From NCBI RefSeq assembly GCF_963855985.1, contig NC_087110.1:7927001-7991000 (forward strand): a stretch of 64,000 nt of DNA, in the 5' to 3' direction. Below the pieces are notes generated by a model, which saw nothing but the letters and a program-made list of their open reading frames with translations, did no database searches and was not told the origin of the DNA. Positions 41,958 through 53,180 of the stretch are shown piece after piece. Numbering within the stretch: the first letter of the stretch is position 1; the number at the start of each line of letters is the position of its first letter. The DNA is from Ostrinia nubilalis. Its lineage: Eukaryota; Arthropoda; Insecta; Lepidoptera; Crambidae. Both the position numbers and the translations under genes were made by a program.

Positions 41958-42960
41958 TACTCTAATTCGGAAGAGAACAGCTTTATTTTTATTATTTGAA
42001 GAAACATTTTCTAGAATTAATGCTGACTCAACACACCTACCTACTCATGTTCCAAAGCTATCAAAAGTACGTCCCATATCCTTCTAAATGTCACTTGTAA
42101 TGAAATACACGTGACCTGTGCACATTCGTTTCTTCCTGTGCCAAACATCAAAGCGAGTAATATTTTCATCACGTCCACCTTCTGAGGATGACAAATTGAT
42201 ATTGACGTGATGTAGCACCTAATAAAACAACACTCCATTTGGGAAATGTATTATTATTTCTCTGGAAATCACGTCACTTCAAGATTGCTTAACTTGTCTT
42301 GATATTAAAGCTCGGACTTTGGATCAAGTTTTGCTCATTCGAATTCAAAAAGTATTTACTTGCCCAGTGCCAGGTACATAAGACGTGATCTTTTAAAGGT
42401 TCGGTAGGTTTCATTGAATTACTATTGCTGCAGAATAATTTTGGCACATTTCTGTTAGATGTTACCCTATGGTTAAAATCCGCCTTAAATGTAATAATTT
42501 ATTATTTCTGTTTTGCACCTTTTATTCAACAGCAGTCTTAAGGAAAACGAAGAAATAAGGTTAAAACATTATTTTATTTCGACGTCATTGTAAATAGGTA
42601 AGAAAAAAGTTAGTGTTTCAAAGCTGTAAATACTTCTTTAATTGCTATAGATTTTTCCAGAAAACTGTGTTTGTTCATAATATAGTGCAAGCAGGAAAGG
42701 CATACGAAACACACCAAGATGAAGGAATTTGGCAAAATACCTCACTTATTAAGAGAACGCTTATTCGCTGATCCCCAAACATCTCATTTTAATAAAGGCC
42801 TGTCTATTCCCCATCTTAATTCCTCGCCTCTATAGAAGTTCTGAACAAAAGGTCTGTCTGTGTGAAATATAGTCGCTCCATTGTCCAGCCGTTTGATATA
42901 TTGACTCCTATCTCTGGAATAGTATGAATTATGCCTTGAAAAGAATCGCCGTTTCTTGGA
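41958..42960. other. Non-coding stretch
   Basis: No gene or repeat recognised in about 1 kb. Confidence 0.4.
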
Positions 42961-42963
42961 TTT

Positions 42964-43562
42964 TTGGAATTCCGTGGCCAAATGGCAAAATAAGTTACCC
43001 TTATAGATTCGTCATGTCTGTCTGTCCGTCCGTATGTCACAGCCACTTTTTTCCTAAACTATGAGAGCTATACTGTTGAAACTTGGTATGTAGATATATT
43101 CTGTGAACCGCATTAAGATTTTTACACAAAAATAGAAAATAGCAATAAATTTTGCGAGAGACACTTCCAAAGTGGTAAAATGTGTATGTGTATGTGTGTT
43201 TGTGTGTGGGTGTGTGTGTGTGTCTTCTTACTTCTAAACTAGATAAAACCAAAAAAAAATATAATGTACATTACCATCAAAACTACCAACGAAAATTGGT
43301 TTGAAGTTTGAACGAGTAAGTAGATTTTTTAAATAAATTTTAAAATTTTTAAAGTTACTACTTACTCTTTCCTCATAAAGGCGTAGAGATATTAAATTTA
43401 AATTTATTTCAAATACTCAGGTCTATGTTCCTTAAAGCTGTAACGAAATTAAAGTTATATACTCGGACTTACGGACTCGCACACCTAGGGTTCCGTTGTT
43501 CCGTACAAACCTGTTGTACGGAACCCTCGGTGCGCAAATCCGACTCGCACTTGGCTAATTTT
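42964..43562 (+). repeat. Lepidopteran dispersed repeat, relative of 5046-6685
   Basis: Starts 'AATTCCGTGGCC' and carries 'TTACCCTTATAGATTCGTC', repeated TGTCTGTCCGTC words, a (TG)n tract at about 43180-43225, and ends 'TACGGAACCCTCGG' with 'GACTCGCACTTGGC'. Non-coding; class uncertain. Confidence 0.6.
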
Positions 43563-43905
43563 CTGCAATGAATTAGCCGTAGTTGGTGATAGCTGAATCT
43601 TAGTACACAGTCGTTGGGATCATTTATCAACGAGTTGAATGCCGAAAAACTGGATAGAGGAACTATTTTTTGGTGTTACGGAAATAACTCGACCTTGGGT
43701 GGGAGTAAGCACATTAATTTGTTAGCTATCACAAAAATAACTCGATATTGAATGATTAGATTTTTTCACGTTTGTTTCTGATAAGCCTAAATAATTTTGT
43801 TTGTTAACTTAATGTCTTTTGCTTTGAAAGAAGCACCTGATTCACACAGGCTTTTTTGTGTGAACTTTTATTAAAAACGAGTCAAAGCACTTACAATTTA
43901 TAACA
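43563..43905. other. Non-coding stretch
   Basis: Nothing recognised. Confidence 0.4.
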
Positions 43906-43907
43906 CC

Positions 43908-44078
43908 AAAGACTGGCGACTACGGAACGTAGTGTGGGCAGGCCCCCCACTAGGTGGCCCGACGATCTGGTGAGGGTCACGGGAGATGCCTGGATGCTGG
44001 CGGCGTACGACCGATCGTTGTAGAAAAATCCTTTGTACAGGAGTGGACGTCATTTGTCGTTTGACTGGAACGAGAATA
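43908..44078 (+). mobile_element. RTE-like LINE 3' fragment (family B)
   Basis: 'ACGTAGTGTGGGCAGGCC', 'CGACGATCTGGTGAGGGTCA', and a tail 'GTGGACGTCATTTGTCG'. Truncated and degenerate. Confidence 0.75.
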
Positions 44079-44805
44079 GAACATTATCAAAATAAATTCC
44101 TGAATATGAAATAACGTTGAAGAATGTTACGGGTTGTATGTGGTTATTTGCATGCTATGGTATAACCATTAACCATAGCATGTAATAATATAAAGTAATC
44201 GTACGTCCTTATTGTCGATCTTCTGTACACTCTGGCCCAAAATGAATCAACATTTTTTCCATGATTTTATTTCTGAAGCTCTGTCATACAATAAAAACAA
44301 CATAGCGTATGTTATCTACACTGACAAAAACAGGCCCCACTACAAATCGTTGTAAGTTGCAAGCCTCGACAAATCGCGACTCGAGAGCCGTCTCAAATAT
44401 TATTTCTGTATCATCGCGAGCGTAAACAACTCCTTGACTTGAGTGAACATTGGCCCTACCACAGAATTTTGTATCTTTGGACTTATTAGGATCTTTTACG
44501 TTGCACCCACAATCGTGCGAGTTTATCCCGGTAATTGAATTCCTACTGCATCACATATTTTCTCGTCTTTTTATCCGTGCCAAAATCCTACTGCTCATAC
44601 TGCTCAGTTTTACTTGATAACCACGGTTAAAATAGTAATTATTACTTAATTAAAATGCTGCGCAAAAATATTTTTTGTCCAAAAGCTAAAGACTTTAAAC
44701 AACTGCTGTATTGTTAGAAGTTTAAGTAAATAATTTAGTACCACTTCAAGGAGTCTTTTAACATTTTTATATTTATCTTGTTGTATAGTTAACTCCTCAC
44801 GCCTG
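44079..44805. other. Non-coding stretch with one small hairpin
   Basis: 44151-44161 (CATGCTATGGT) pairs with 44172-44182 across a 10-nt loop. No gene. Confidence 0.4.
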
Positions 44806-44811
44806 GTCAGA

Positions 44812-44905
44812 CAGGTTTTTTTTTATGTGACAGGAGGCAAACGAGCCGACGGATCACCTGATGGTAAGTGATTGCCGTCGCTCATAGACATAAAGAGCCT
44901 CAATT
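44812..44905 (-). mobile_element. SINE-like 3' end, copy 2
   Basis: Reverse-complement relative of 20965-21072: T-run, 'ATGTGACAGGAGGCAAACGA', 'GATCACCTGATGGTAAGTGA'. Confidence 0.65.
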
Positions 44906-45864
44906 GTCCCTTCGTTAGTCAATCTCGACTATGCATAATCACAAATGAACTACTTATGAGTAAGCTTATCCTTGAACAAAGCAAGTAAGTAACAGTTTTT
45001 AGGGTATGGAAACAAAAAACAAAACTCTTGGTAGGGGTAATAATGATAACAAGTTGACTTTTCGTCGGCGTCGTCGAACAACGTCGTATGATCGCAACCG
45101 TCAAAATCTGTTTTTTTGCATTAAACTACTCTAAAATAGCCCCTTTATAAACTAATTTTTTAATTTTTCAAAATTCGTAATAATATCGAAGATACAGAAT
45201 CGAACACCGACGGATGTGATTATTCTAACGCAGTACAGAGACGTGTTTGTGCAAGCGTCATTGTACTTCGGAAGACTGCACATCGTTTGTTGGAATAGCT
45301 TATACATTTGTATTCGTATTGATATTGAATGTATCTCGAATTTCGTCTTTATATCTATAAGTTTGGACACTTTATCGTTTTGATGACTGAAAGTCACAAC
45401 CATCTCTTTACTAGGGAAGTCAGAGAAAAAAAAACTGTGACGTACGTACACACCCGTCGTTGTACTAGGAAGTTTGAAAATAAAAGAAACAATGTCCTTT
45501 TGTTTTTATTTTATGGTATTTGTAGGTAGATTGACGAGTATAAACATTAAGAATGTTTGGTACAAAATAATTGTTTTTGGTGGCGGATGTACTGAACTTA
45601 CATTGTTCTAAGGACTTTTGTTTGACGTTTGATCAGAACCATGGTTGTACTTCGGTAAAGTTTGGTAATTTTGACGTCGGATATACACAACCGACTTTGT
45701 ACTAGGGACGGGTATTCCAATTGCGTCTTTGTTCTATTTTTAAATTGCTTAAAAAATAAAATAAAAAATTGAGACTACAATAATTCGATTTTAATGTGTT
45801 TCTTTTTGACGATTTGTTACTCAAAATAAACATTGTGTTAAAAATAAAGTTTTTTTTGCGTATA

Positions 45865-46307
45865 CAGGATGACATCTTGTAATGAGTGAACATCCTTGTA
45901 AAGGATTATAGTGCATGTCATTTGCAATCAAATTGGATAAGTATTTGCCTACGCAAAACACAATGTAATTTTTCCATACAAAAAATCTAAATAATAATAA
46001 TTAATATCCCGTAGCTGATTTTAAATTTTCCTGCTTTTAAGCTAAGGTAGAAAAAGCCCAAACTATAAATAATAAAAATAATAAAAGACTTTATTAAACA
46101 CACAGTAAAACATAAAAGTAATAAAATAAAAGAAAAAAGTGCGATAAAGGGGCGCCCGCTCAATTTTTATCGGAACACCATGTTAGGATGTCCCTATTAA
46201 AACTGAGAAATGCTTGACTTTTGCCTAGTCATATACCTACATAAATAAATTGGTTACAATAACCTGTTATCCCTTACAAGGATGTTCACTTATTACACGT
46301 CACTCTG
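45865..46307. mobile_element. TA-flanked MITE, 443 bp
   Basis: Ends start CAGGATGACATCTTGTAATG and end in its imperfect complement; TA flanks (45863-45864, 46308-46309). 'AGTGAACATCCTTGTAA' is paired in both arms. The middle contains an AATAAT-rich tract like an inverted LINE 3' end. Confidence 0.7.
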
Positions 46308-46451
46308 TAAGTATAGGTATGCTTAGAAAGCTTTTCGTCTAAGTTAAATTTTATACTTATTTATTTTATTCATTTCTAAGTAGCACTTACACCGTCAAAT
46401 CAATGCCCCCTTTACCCTTTCAAGCAGATCCCAACATTATTAAAAAAATGC

Positions 46452-47515
46452 AAGATCGTATAGGTGATAGTTTTTGCATCCAGTGCCTTAATGCTACCTT
46501 TATGAGATTATCGTTCCGCCTTGGTTTGTGGGTGGATGTCGCACGCTTCGTTTTTCGGTATGCAGCCTACTCCAGAACCTTGGTGCCCCATTGGCCGTAA
46601 GTTTTGCGTACTATGTGTCCTGCCTATTGTCACTCAGCATGTTAATCTGTCGGGATATGTCATCGACTTTAGTTTGTTTACGGACCTCCCTCATTTATGA
46701 TTTGATCTCGTAAAGAAACACTGACATAACCCTTGCTATAGCACGCCGTGCAACTTTGAGCTTCTTTGAGAGCCAACGTTTTGGACCTATAATAGGGTAA
46801 CACACACTGATGGTAGACTCTCGTCTTTAGGCACTTTAGGATTTTGGACGAAAAGATGTCTAGTTTTCCGGATACTGCCCAGTCGAGGTAGATTCGTCGA
46901 TTGACCTCTTTCTCGAAGTTGGACCTACCTAGCTAAATCTTTTGTCCAAGGTAGACATCCTACTTGTCAACAAACTCAAGAATTGAGATCCCAACCGAAG
47001 TTGGGTAGGGTGCAACATGGACATTCGACATAAGCTCATTTTTTCCATGTTCATCCAAAGGCCCCGTTGGGATACTCGATTAAGGTCTTTAATATTGTGT
47101 CGAGGTCTTCCAAAGATTCTGCCATGACCATAATATTATCGTCGGCATACCTAAGGTGAGTGTTGTACTCGTCGTTGATATTTATGCCGAATCCTTTCAT
47201 TCAAGGAGTTGGACAGGTGAACAGTTTTGGAAATAGGTATAAAATCTCCCAGCCTTATGCCTCGCTGTAGTGGAATCGCGCTCGTGCTCTGCTTCTGTAT
47301 TCGGGCCGGATTGGTGCGTTCATGTAGAAGTACTTCAGTACCTCGATGTAACGAGAGTCAATACGGCCGCGGTGCAGGGAGAGATTGCAGCACTGCCCAA
47401 ATCTCGATCAAATCGAAGGCCTTCTCATAGTCCACGAACTCCAAGCATAGTGGCAAGTTATACTCTTCGATCTTCTGCATAACCTGCCGCAGTATATGGA
47501 TGTGGTTTATCTATC
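46452..47515 (-). pseudogene. RTE-like reverse transcriptase pseudogene (family A)
   Basis: Read on the minus strand this 1.06-kb segment runs from palm through thumb to the C terminus. The active-site YADD is at 47138-47149, followed by 'NIMVMAESLEDL'. Further on come 'KLDIFSSKILKCL', a degraded YGSETW region, 'QWAGH'-like residues and the THKPR variant of PPTRW. Frameshifts and stops break it; no frame exceeds about 70 codons. The upstream endonuclease and the microsatellite tail are missing. It is the longest LINE copy in the window. Confidence 0.8.
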
Positions 47516-47972
47516 CTTGATTTTTGTTAATTTTCTTTGATACCCATTGTCTTTATTTATAAATTAATTAATAATGAAACCTAATAAACAATGTTTTATA
47601 TTTATTTCCTCCAACTTTCTTCATCATCCGACGGGTACTCATGGCAGAAGTTCCGTAGAATAATGACTAAAAGTGACATACGTCATATATTTGATTAAAA
47701 AAATTCGCAGAACAACGACGGTTTATCATATACATCCTCAAATTGTCCATAGAACAATGACGCATGTGATTTTTACAAAAAACTAAGTATTTTTGGAGAT
47801 GGGTACATAGTTTATATAAAATAACATCTTTATGTTTATAACATCCCCAAATTTGAAACCGATCAGCCAAGTAGTTTTTTTTGTAGACACAAAAAACCGG
47901 TTCCAAAACTTCAAAACGCTCTCCTGGAAACTTAACATTTTGCAGATACGTCGTTGTTCGACGACGCCGACG

Positions 47973-48189
47973 TTTTATTTGCTCAAGTATTTAGGAAGAA
48001 CGGTACGTGACTTGGAATATACTATAGGGGTTTCAGACGTTATTGGGTCTTAGGTACGAGTATATGCCAAATGCCAAGCCATTTCCAAGAATGCTGTTGC
48101 CATTGTATTTTAACTATGGCTTACTATGTTTTGTTGTGTTTCAGAAAAATGATTCGATAATATAAGGATCGAGTTGCATTGTTCCACGG
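47973..48189. other. Non-coding stretch
   Basis: Nothing recognised. Confidence 0.35.
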
Positions 48190-48328
48190 AGGTGGAATTG
48201 TGTAAAGCAATCGTATTCATTTGTCAGCTCATAACGTACGATAAAGTCTGTTAAACAGAGCGTTTGGCAGAATAATTGTATGTTATGAACTGTCAAAATG
48301 ATTACGATTGCTTTACACAATTCCACCT
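48190..48328. mobile_element. MITE family B, copy 2 (139 bp)
   Basis: Same inverted ends as 29214-29328 (AGGTGGAATTGTGTAAAGCA). The internal segment differs in length and sequence, so the copies are sibling elements rather than a recent duplication. Confidence 0.8.
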
Positions 48329-48479
48329 CTGATCTGTATCATCTGGGATCATACTCCGTAATGATTGACTATATCTTTCTCTCTCTCGCTTAGGCTTTAC
48401 ACGAAAATTGTACCTAAATATTATAATCGATTTTGTCAGTAAATATAAACCGATAATGCCCATACCTTTAATCTGTTTT

Positions 48480-48560
48480 ATGATAATAATAATAATAAAT
48501 ACACTTTATTGCACACCAAACAAATAACATAACAGAAGAAAAGGAACACACAAGGTATGA
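48480..48560 (-). mobile_element. LINE 3' tail fragment (AATAAT tail)
   Basis: (AAT)n followed by 'ATACACTTTATTGCACACCA' is the usual inverted 3' end of a lepidopteran non-LTR element (poly(A) signal TTTATT on the plus strand). Clade uncertain. Confidence 0.5.
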
Positions 48561-48980
48561 TACTCATAGGTAATGGATTATATCGAATGTCCCCATTTCA
48601 ATTTCTCCAAAATAGTTAAGTAACATTCAGAGTATTGACAAAGGCAATAAAAACAATGAACGAAAAGCATAGAATGAACTTGAACACCTAAGAAAATATT
48701 ATGGTTATTTCTCATGAAACTAAACTGAGACATCTAACGCAGTTTGTTGTGCTGTTTTACTACAACTTTTTTAAGAAGATATTAAACTTCACGCGACCTT
48801 AAGTTACAGGCACACATTGCTTTAAAAGTAGCCCCAAAATGATACCGGATTTATTTTGTATGTACTTCACTGCAAATACTTAAAGATGCTAATTAATTAT
48901 TTAATTTTGCTTCTTCTCTGTTCTTAGTGTTTTCTTCTTGCTAAACATGTATCAACACAAAAGGCAATAGGTATTTCCGT
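48561..48980. other. Non-coding stretch
   Basis: Nothing recognised. Confidence 0.4.
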
Positions 48981-48984
48981 CTAC

Positions 48985-49122
48985 CGCATCGATAGACTGA
49001 AACTCTAGAAAGGTCACGGGTAGTACCTGGATGAGTCCCGGGCAACTCAGGACCGACCGTTGTGGAAATCCTTGAGGGAGGCATTTATCCAGCAGTTGAC
49101 ATCATTTGGCTGAAACAATGTA
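48985..49122 (+). mobile_element. RTE-like LINE 3' tail (family B)
   Basis: 'GACCGACCGTTGTGGAAATC' and 'GACATCATTTGGCTGAAACA' mark the family B end. Directly followed by a SINE end. Confidence 0.7.
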
Positions 49123-49235
49123 TTTTTTTTATCCAAAATGAGGAAGCTCTTGGCCTGCATCTCACCTGATGGTACCTAAGTGACGATCAGGCCGAAGGTG
49201 GAACCGAGCTTCACCCGGAATCCTCAACCACGGAG
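49123..49235 (-). mobile_element. tRNA-derived SINE, 3' part only
   Basis: 'GAGGAAGCTCTTGGCCTGCA' and 'AGCTTCACCCGGAATCCTCA' match the distal part of the SINE at 52835-53175. The tRNA-like head is missing (unusual for a SINE; probably deleted). Confidence 0.65.
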
Positions 49236-50577
49236 GTATGATAGTTTCTTCTACAATGGTTGCTTGTATGCTTTTACATTTTCGCAATAATATACACTTT
49301 GATAAGAGATCCTTAGGGGTCGATAAAATATCAATGCCATTTATCTAAAGAGAGAAAATAAAAAATGGCGGGCTATGAAAAGAAAGGCAATGCCAGAATA
49401 AAGGATGAATTTATTGATCATATTTTACTGGAGTCTTAAATTGCTTTGAACTGGTGTTTATGACAAAAAGTAAACGACCTTTTCATGAAATAAACGATCA
49501 ATTTTGGGATTTCGTGAACTTTCAATTTTATTATCATGATTGACTTATTACAATACATTTTTAAAAATAATTAGTAATTCCAAATTGCAACAAACGTGTG
49601 CAAAAAAATGAAATTGATGGCTTAAAATTGCCTTAAAAATATTAAAATACAGTGCATTTTCACAAACATTGGCTAATAAAACAAAAACGCATCTAATTTT
49701 CTCAAAAACGAATGTCACCCACCCCATTTCGATTGCATATCCAGCGATATAAAAACAAAATAGCATCTGATCGGGCGATGAAAAAACAAAATCGCATCAT
49801 CCACGATAAAGTCATTCACCCCGCCGAGTTATCACAGTTTTTATTAGCATTGTACCGCAACCATCCGAAGATAAAGCTAACCATCCATAAATTGTAATGG
49901 CTCCCCATCCCATTTATCAGTGAGATCGTTATTGAATCCTACTGTTTGGGGCAGACGGGCGATTAATCGCAGCAACGATTTGTCTGAAATATGAGTGACA
50001 GTGGCGGGAAGCGTTTATTAATAAACTGTATTTGATATAGCAATAAATAATACACAATAGTTTTGGTTGACATAGTTATAAAAAATTGTTTTCATTTGTA
50101 TAAGTTACCACAGAATTATTAACGCCCATTTTAAATTTTCTTGAGTGATTGTTGCTCAGTTCTGACAGTTAAGTAAAAGTAAAATAGTGTAGACTCTTCA
50201 AATTATAATTCCAATGGAGATATAATTCTAATTAAGATATAATTCAAATTCTGAAAAATACATAATTTTTAAAAATCTATCTGAATGAAACAATCCCCGA
50301 GTTATTAGTTCTTCAATGTTTCCAGTTTCTCTCTCTATCGAAGGAACAACTAAAAAAAGTATCAATAAATGAAGTACTTTTATGACCCAACGAAGATTTC
50401 CCAACGTAAGAAAAAAGATACAACTACCGTAATTTTTAGTACTTTAAAAAGTCTCCCGTCTACAACCGCCCGACTAATCTTACGATCGTTTGTCGACACA
50501 GCTCTTGGGGTGTCGGTAATCCGATCCGAGCTTATTATCTCGAAATATAATGAAACGCCACGATGCAATCTGGCTTA
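49236..50577. other. Non-coding stretch
   Basis: No gene or repeat recognised in 1.3 kb; short frames at 49548-49897 have no motif I know. Confidence 0.4.
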
Positions 50578-50752
50578 GAGTAGGCGCACACCGTTGATTT
50601 TTAGTTGGCCGATAGTTGTGCCCGATTTTAAATTGTATGAAGAATCGGCCAAATCGAATCGGCGTAGTGTGCGCACTCCCATACATGTCCATACTGATCA
50701 ACTGCCCGACTAAACTATCGGCCGACGAAAAATCAACGGTGTGCGCCTACTC
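50578..50752. mobile_element. MITE family A, copy 1 (175 bp)
   Basis: Inverted ends GAGTAGGCGCACACCGTTGA (about 40 bp with inner 'TTGGCCGATAGTT'). TTA is on both sides (50575-50577 and 50753-50755). A three-base TWA duplication is typical of PIF/Harbinger, so I infer a Harbinger-type MITE. Copy 2 at 62274-62448 has the same length with a handful of differences. Confidence 0.85.
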
Positions 50753-50867
50753 TTAGGCTGCAATACGATGCGCTGTGTTTTGGGGTGGTGGTACCACAAT
50801 CTTGTACACCATTGAGGGAAATGTATGTAAATGGCTAGGATGCGCGCCATGCATGATACATATCTCG

Positions 50868-50940
50868 TAAAGTCCGGTCGCCGAGAACGTAGAATTTCGT
50901 CCAATGACCCCAAGCTAGCCATCCTTATCGGACCGGACTT
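50868..50940. mobile_element. MITE family D, short copy
   Basis: Shares 'TAGAATTTCGT' and 'CAATGACCCCAAGCT' with the left arm of 59744-59869 but lacks the opposite arm. It is bounded by AGTCCGGTC and GACCGGACT. Confidence 0.6.
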
Positions 50941-51130
50941 AGAGCTGATGGCCGCTGGGGCACAAAAGTTCTCGAATGGCAACCAAGGGCCGAAAGACGT
51001 AGTGTGGGCAGGCTCCCCACTAGGTGGACCGACGATCTTGTGAGGATCGTGGACCGTGCAGGACCGGTTGTCGTGAAAGTCCAAGTCCAAGTCCAGTCCG
51101 TAGAAAAAGGTCTCCCAGCAGTGGACGTTA
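50941..51130 (+). mobile_element. RTE-like LINE 3' fragment (family B)
   Basis: 'GAGCTGATGGCCGCTGGGGC', 'GTAGTGTGGGCAGGCTCCCC', 'GGACCGACGATCTTGTGAGG' and a tail with AGCAGTGGACGT. Degenerate. The 192-codon minus-strand frame across it (50710-51288) is mostly antisense to this LINE. Confidence 0.75.
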
Positions 51131-51529
51131 AAAATACGTCCTAACATAAACATTTGTCGCTCGTATACAACAGCCCTTCTAGCAGTCGCTAGTCTACTCC
51201 CCTCTGCAATTTGAGACAGGAGCTTATTTATCCTGAAATATTGCTCGCAGCAGTGCAATCTGTCAGAATTGGTGCGTGACCAGAGCACTAATGCTGGGGG
51301 ATTGTAGTCCTTATTACAATGCAGTGTAAGTAGTAAGGCACTTACAGCAATTGCCGTGTCTGGTACGGAATACCTGAGGATCTAGGGTTAGGAGTCAGGG
51401 TAAGGGTGTAAAGCAAAATACTTTTGTCTTGAGCATTTTTCATGATATATAATCCGTTCAGAACGACGTCGCAACGGCCGACCGCTTTAAGCGACGCATG
51501 TTTTTGATTTGGATACACAAACCATTCAA
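51131..51529. other. Non-coding stretch
   Basis: The minus strand of 51135-51288 reads as an open stretch (LHCCEQYFRINKLLSQIAEG...) that looks less random than average, but I cannot identify it. Confidence 0.3.
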
Positions 51530-51592
51530 CTTCCTATCTGTGCGTTCGATTTGCTGCTTCACTTAAGCAAGCATTGTTTGTGAATACGGGCT
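51530..51592 (-). mobile_element. MITE family C, partial copy
   Basis: 'CTTAAGCAAGCATTG' and 'TTTGTGAATACGGGC' match one end of 31937-32083. The other end is missing. Confidence 0.6.
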
Positions 51593-52075
51593 CTAGTTTC
51601 TGAGAGACATGGTCTGGTCATACAAAATAGATAGATAACCTTGCGCTCACCTGAACATAATAATATATTTTCTCATAACGGCCTTTCTTAATCTGCTCTC
51701 ACCTTAGAAAAATATTTTTAGACCCAATTATACAATTTAATTTGCCCTCACAAGCATTTCGTACGTGAACTCCGCGTACCCCAAAACATGTGACATTTCT
51801 AAACAAAACCGCGAAGTTTCACGCTCCAATACCCACGAATGGATTCTAACAAACACCCGCATATCAAGCAGGGAGCCAAATGACATCAAGGGCGAAGCCA
51901 CATTCTCTTGAGACCCTGATACTCGTATTATGCATGTATCTAAGGAGTGGGGCAGACGCACGATTTTTATCTTTGGCATTAATTTTGACGCAATGGGGAA
52001 ACAAAGTTGGTGTGGAAACCACGTGGTTTCCATCACATCCATTCGTAGTTTTCACGCTATCCACTACGTACTGGA
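51593..52075. other. Non-coding stretch
   Basis: No gene recognised. Overlapping 77-101-codon frames on both strands (51737-52113) show no known motif. Confidence 0.35.
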
Positions 52076-52215
52076 TAGCGCAGCGTGAGACGTCCACAAA
52101 GGTGGACCGTTGACTTTATAAAGATAGCAGGAAAGCGCTGGATGCAGGCCGCTACCAACCAATGATGGCCTATGTTCAGCAGTAGACGTTTTGTGGCTGA
52201 AATGATGATGATGTT
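52076..52215 (+). mobile_element. RTE-like LINE 3' tail (family A)
   Basis: 'GGTGGACCGTTGACTTTATA', 'GGATGCAGGCCGCTACCAAC', then 'TGGCTGAAATGATGATGATG'. 5'-truncated. Confidence 0.8.
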
Positions 52216-52830
52216 TAATAAACTTGATACTTTTAGCGACTAAAAATTCAACATTGAAACGCATATCGCAGACCCAGACAACATATAAAAACGAATTATG
52301 GTAGTCTCTACTTCAAGCATTAATACTTGAGTGACGTTAAATAATTCAAGCCTGTAATTGTTATCAGCTCCAATCAAATATTATTATTTGGATTTTTTAA
52401 TATCTGCATTATAATCTATTTCATTATTTCAGCATTTTTCTTAGCAAATAATTTGCAAATAATTAAATAGACAGGTCAAGATTTCTTAGGAATTTTTAAA
52501 CAGAATGAGTAGCATGTCTATTACTGCCCTAACACACACTATCGAGCATTCTAACTTGATCCCCCAATCCATACATTGACTAAGACCGCTAAGGTCTCTT
52601 TACACTGGACAGGCACTCTTCTTAAAAACTATTTTGCTTGAGCCATATTTTTTGTGTTCTGCGAGGAAAAAATGAAGCTTCGGCAGCTCAGTAGAATATG
52701 GTTAGTAATTCGCTAAACATAACATTACCTTTTAGAATATGCTCTATTTTCGGAGAGGGTATAATATCGCTTAAAGTGGGTTTAACGCACGTTTTGATAG
52801 CAAAGTAAGAAAAGTTGGACAGTGGAAATA
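52216..52830. other. Non-coding stretch
   Basis: Nothing recognised. Confidence 0.4.
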
Positions 52831-52834
52831 CATG

Positions 52835-53175
52835 GGACTTTTTTTTATCCACAACGAGGAAGCTCTTGACCTGCATCTCACTTGATGGTAAGTGATGATC
52901 AGGCCGAAGGTGGAAGCGAGCTTCACCCGGAATCCTCAACCACAGAGTAACTGGCTATCTTACCTCTAACTGCCGTAACACAACAATGCTGTTAACATTG
53001 TTGTTATGGCGACAGACTTAGGTAAGATGGTGGTAGCTAGCCAGGCGGACTTGGAATAAGCCCTACCAGTCCTACCACCAACCAAACCGAACAGAAAATT
53101 CTGCCCCCACTGGGAATTGAACCCGGGACCTCTGCGTCTGAAGCAGGTGGTCTAACCACTAGACCACAGAGGCGG
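52835..53175 (-). mobile_element. tRNA-derived SINE, full length
   Basis: On the minus strand the head (53173 down to 53102) folds like a tRNA. The 7-bp acceptor stem pairs with wobbles. The A box is TGGTCTAGTGG and the B box GGTTCAATTCC. The anticodon-loop region 'CTGCTTCAGACGCAG' resembles that of insect tRNA-Val. A ~250-bp body follows, ending 'GAGCTTCCTCGTTGTGGATA' and an A-run. Partial or diverged copies are at 49123-49235, 58740-59045 and 63296-63366. Non-coding, Pol III transcribed in principle. Confidence 0.8.
53102..53173 (-). promoter_or_regulatory. tRNA-like head with internal Pol III promoter
   Basis: 72-nt tRNA-like part of the SINE at 52835-53175. Presence of the SINE body in 3' continuity and repetition of the family elsewhere argue against a host tRNA gene. 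Confidence 0.65.
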
Positions 53176-53180
53176 TTAAA

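Larger units (their letters stand above)
45063..47972. mobile_element. Nested 2.9-kb inverted-repeat element
   Basis: The ends CGTCGGCGTCGTCGAACAAC and its complement (47949-47972) match over about 24 bp with one mismatch. A loose motif of the form GTCRTTGTWCTWSGGAAG is iterated on the left (about 45256, 45410, 45462, 45605, 45645, 45695). It appears in inverted orientation on the right (about 47650, 47708, 47750, 47949). It has been invaded by a TA-flanked MITE and by an RTE fragment. No transposase was recognised. Confidence 0.55.

Noticed and set aside
43180..43225. TG-rich tract as a regulatory element
   Set aside because: Simple microsatellite inside a dispersed repeat.
50710..51288. 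192-codon minus-strand frame
   Set aside because: Largely antisense to a LINE family B fragment and a MITE. Only the first ~50 residues look protein-like and I cannot identify them.
53102..53173. Host tRNA gene
   Set aside because: Continuous with a SINE body and repeated in the window; anticodon arm and T-arm carry mismatches.
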